DNA from: Campylobacterales bacterium
GTDB lineage: Bacteria; Campylobacterota; Campylobacteria; Campylobacterales; Hydrogenimonadaceae
Length of the DNA stretch: 7,528 bases
Assembly: GCA_027065635.1 (NCBI GenBank)
Contig: JAMONQ010000154.1
Location: forward strand, 1 to 7,528
Direction of reading: 5' to 3'
Of this stretch, positions 6,567 through 7,528 are shown piece by piece; the first letter of the stretch is position 1, and every line of letters starts with the position of its first letter. A program made the position numbers and the translations under genes. The notes under the pieces are model-generated. The model had not been told where the DNA came from. It searched no databases and was given only the letters and a program-made list of their open reading frames with translations.

Positions 6567-6998
6567 ATGAGTCACTGTCCAATATCGGATGTCAGATCCG
6601 ATCTCTATCTTGATAGAATCGAGGCGTTTATCGCAGCCGGAGGAATAGCGTTTTTTGCCATGACATGTACACTTGTCGCTCCGCTGCTTTTGATGCTGGA
6701 TTATCTGTTGAAGATCGCTACCAAAAACAGAGCCGGATTGTTGAGACCGATTTCTCTTTACTGCAAGAGAGTGTTGGGGCTCGAAGATAAGTGGGTCGAT
6801 GATGCGCCGAAGAGGTTTGCGAGGGTGCTCGGTGCAGTCATGATGGCGAATTTGACCATATTCTACTTTCTGGGCCTCCATTCGGCAGCGGTCATTCTTT
6901 CGGCAGTTTTTATCTCTTTCGCTCTGCTGGAGGCTTTTTTTTGTTTCTGTATAGGATGCCGACTCTATACATGGATACAGCGGGCAAGATCCCGCTAA
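6567..6998 (+). CDS. DUF4395 family membrane protein
   Basis: Integral membrane protein of 143 residues. An N-terminal SHCPISDVRSDLYLDRIEA segment is followed by a hydrophobic stretch (about 21-48), a basic cytoplasmic-type loop (KIATKNR...YCKRVLGLEDKWVDDAPKRFAR), and a second hydrophobic region (about 87-125), giving three or four membrane segments. It ends with a cysteine cluster, FCFCIGCRLY (C126, C128, C131). The Cys-Pro near the start, the D-x-P-x-R-F-A segment before the second membrane region and the C-terminal CxGCxxY are the pattern I associate with DUF4395, whose function is unknown. A link to thiol or sulfur chemistry is sometimes suspected because of the cysteines. AAGGAG (6553-6558) lies 8 bases before the ATG. 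It follows the polyferredoxin gene after 57 bases without a clear promoter, so it may be a read-through member of that unit or an independent gene. Confidence 0.8.
   Translation: MSHCPISDVRSDLYLDRIEAFIAAGGIAFFAMTCTLVAPLLLMLDYLLKIATKNRAGLLRPISLYCKRVLGLEDKWVDDAPKRFARVLGAVMMANLTIFYFLGLHSAAVILSAVFISFALLEAFFCFCIGCRLYTWIQRARSR
6979..6996 (+). terminator. Weak hairpin at the 3' end of the DUF4395 gene
   Basis: AGCGGG (6979-6984) and CCCGCT (6991-6996) can pair around the loop CAAGAT, ending on the first base of the stop codon. No T-run follows. Further short inverted repeats lie in the 39-base gap between the convergent genes (for example GGCG 7014-7017 with CGCC 7024-7027). A terminator is expected here because the genes converge, but the evidence is thin. 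Confidence 0.25.
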
Positions 6999-7037
6999 GT
7001 TCATGCAGCCCTCGGCGCTTCTTCGCCTGACAGCTTT

Positions 7038-7528
7038 TCAAGGCTGCCGGCTGCTCCATGAAATAGTATAGCTGCACCCATCTTCGGGAGAGAGCTCGAT
7101 AGTTCCTTTAAGCTCCTCCTTGACGATAATATCGACAAGCTCCATCCCAAAGCCTTTTCGTTCCTGCGCCCTTTCGCACCCTATGCCGTTATCTTTGAAA
7201 ACCAGGATCTTTTTTCCCTCTCGCTCGAACAGTTTTATCGATATCGTTCCGTTTTTGTTCGGAAACGCATATTTCAACGCATTGATTATCAATTCGTTGA
7301 GGATCGTCCCGATATGGATCGCTTCGCTGCCTGCGGCGCTCGCGTTTATTTGAAGATCGAATTCGATGTTGTCGGCCCGGAAACTCTCCTGAAGGTACCG
7401 GACCAGTGTGCGAATATATTCATCCAGATCGATAACGTTCGCAAGATCCTGTTTGTATAGCATTTCATGGGCAGAACTCATGGCCTGGATCGAACCTTCG
7501 ATCTCTTTGAGCGTTTCCGGCAGGCCGG
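7038..7528 (-). CDS. Sensor histidine kinase, C-terminal part (HisKA_2 / HATPase), 5' end outside window
   Basis: Minus-strand gene whose frame stays open to the right edge, so about 163 C-terminal residues are visible and the Met encoded at 7481-7479 is internal. The residues before it (LPETLKEIEGSIQA) continue into MSSAHEMLYKQDLANVIDL, which looks like the end of a HisKA_2 dimerisation domain (typical pattern ALxHExLYxS...IDxxxYI). The ATPase domain follows with an N box (LNELIINALKYAFP), a G1 box (DNGIG), a short G2-like segment (KGFGMELVDIIV) and a final strand (YTISW). The phospho-accepting His and any sensor domain lie outside the window. The signal is unknown, and no response regulator is visible. 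It converges on the DUF4395 gene with a 39-base gap, so it is a separate transcription unit and need not regulate the molybdoenzyme. Confidence 0.9.
   Translation of the reverse strand, partial: GLPETLKEIEGSIQAMSSAHEMLYKQDLANVIDLDEYIRTLVRYLQESFRADNIEFDLQINASAAGSEAIHIGTILNELIINALKYAFPNKNGTISIKLFEREGKKILVFKDNGIGCERAQERKGFGMELVDIIVKEELKGTIELSPEDGCSYTISWSSRQP

Noticed and set aside
1..7528. CRISPR arrays, tRNA or rRNA genes, insertion sequences
   Set aside because: Reading both strands, I saw no regularly spaced repeats, tRNA-like folds, rRNA segments, or transposase-like proteins.

Overview
The window looks like a stretch of a Campylobacterota (epsilonproteobacterial) chromosome of roughly even GC. 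I infer this from the protein style: a short TorD-type chaperone paired with a polyferredoxin, and a DUF4395 membrane protein. No rRNA or other marker gene confirms it. Genes are tightly packed. Seven are on the + strand, and one converges on them from the right edge.

Region 1 (1-4728) holds the structural genes of a complex iron-sulfur molybdoenzyme of the type II DMSO reductase family (relatives: selenate, chlorate and perchlorate reductases, dimethylsulfide and ethylbenzene dehydrogenases). In order they are the C-terminal two thirds of the molybdopterin catalytic subunit (cut by the left edge), the four-cluster iron-sulfur subunit, and an exported gamma subunit. The gamma subunit joins a heme-b domain of the ethylbenzene dehydrogenase type to a C-terminal c-type cytochrome domain. 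A small exported cysteine-containing protein of unknown function follows. The last three are coupled by overlaps of 8 and 3 or 4 bases, or nearly so. The substrate cannot be read from the window.

Region 2 (4729-4858) is a 130-base gap with two strong back-to-back inverted repeats (10-bp and 16-bp perfect stems) and then a possible extended -10 promoter. It separates the structural genes from the accessory genes.

Region 3 (4859-6998) encodes a TorD-like chaperone, a cysteine-rich polyferredoxin (27 Cys in 360 residues, with a C-terminal zinc-ribbon-like motif) that overlaps it, and a DUF4395 membrane protein. The chaperone probably matures the catalytic subunit before Tat export. The polyferredoxin may supply electrons or help cofactor assembly in the cytoplasm.

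Region 4 (7038-7528, minus strand) is the C-terminal end of a HisKA_2-type sensor histidine kinase whose N-terminus lies outside the window.

Proposed working picture (inference): the alpha-beta-gamma complex acts in the periplasm. Electrons pass between the Mo site, the beta-subunit Fe-S chain, heme b and the fused heme c, and from there to or from a soluble cytochrome or the membrane chain. No dedicated quinol dehydrogenase is visible here.
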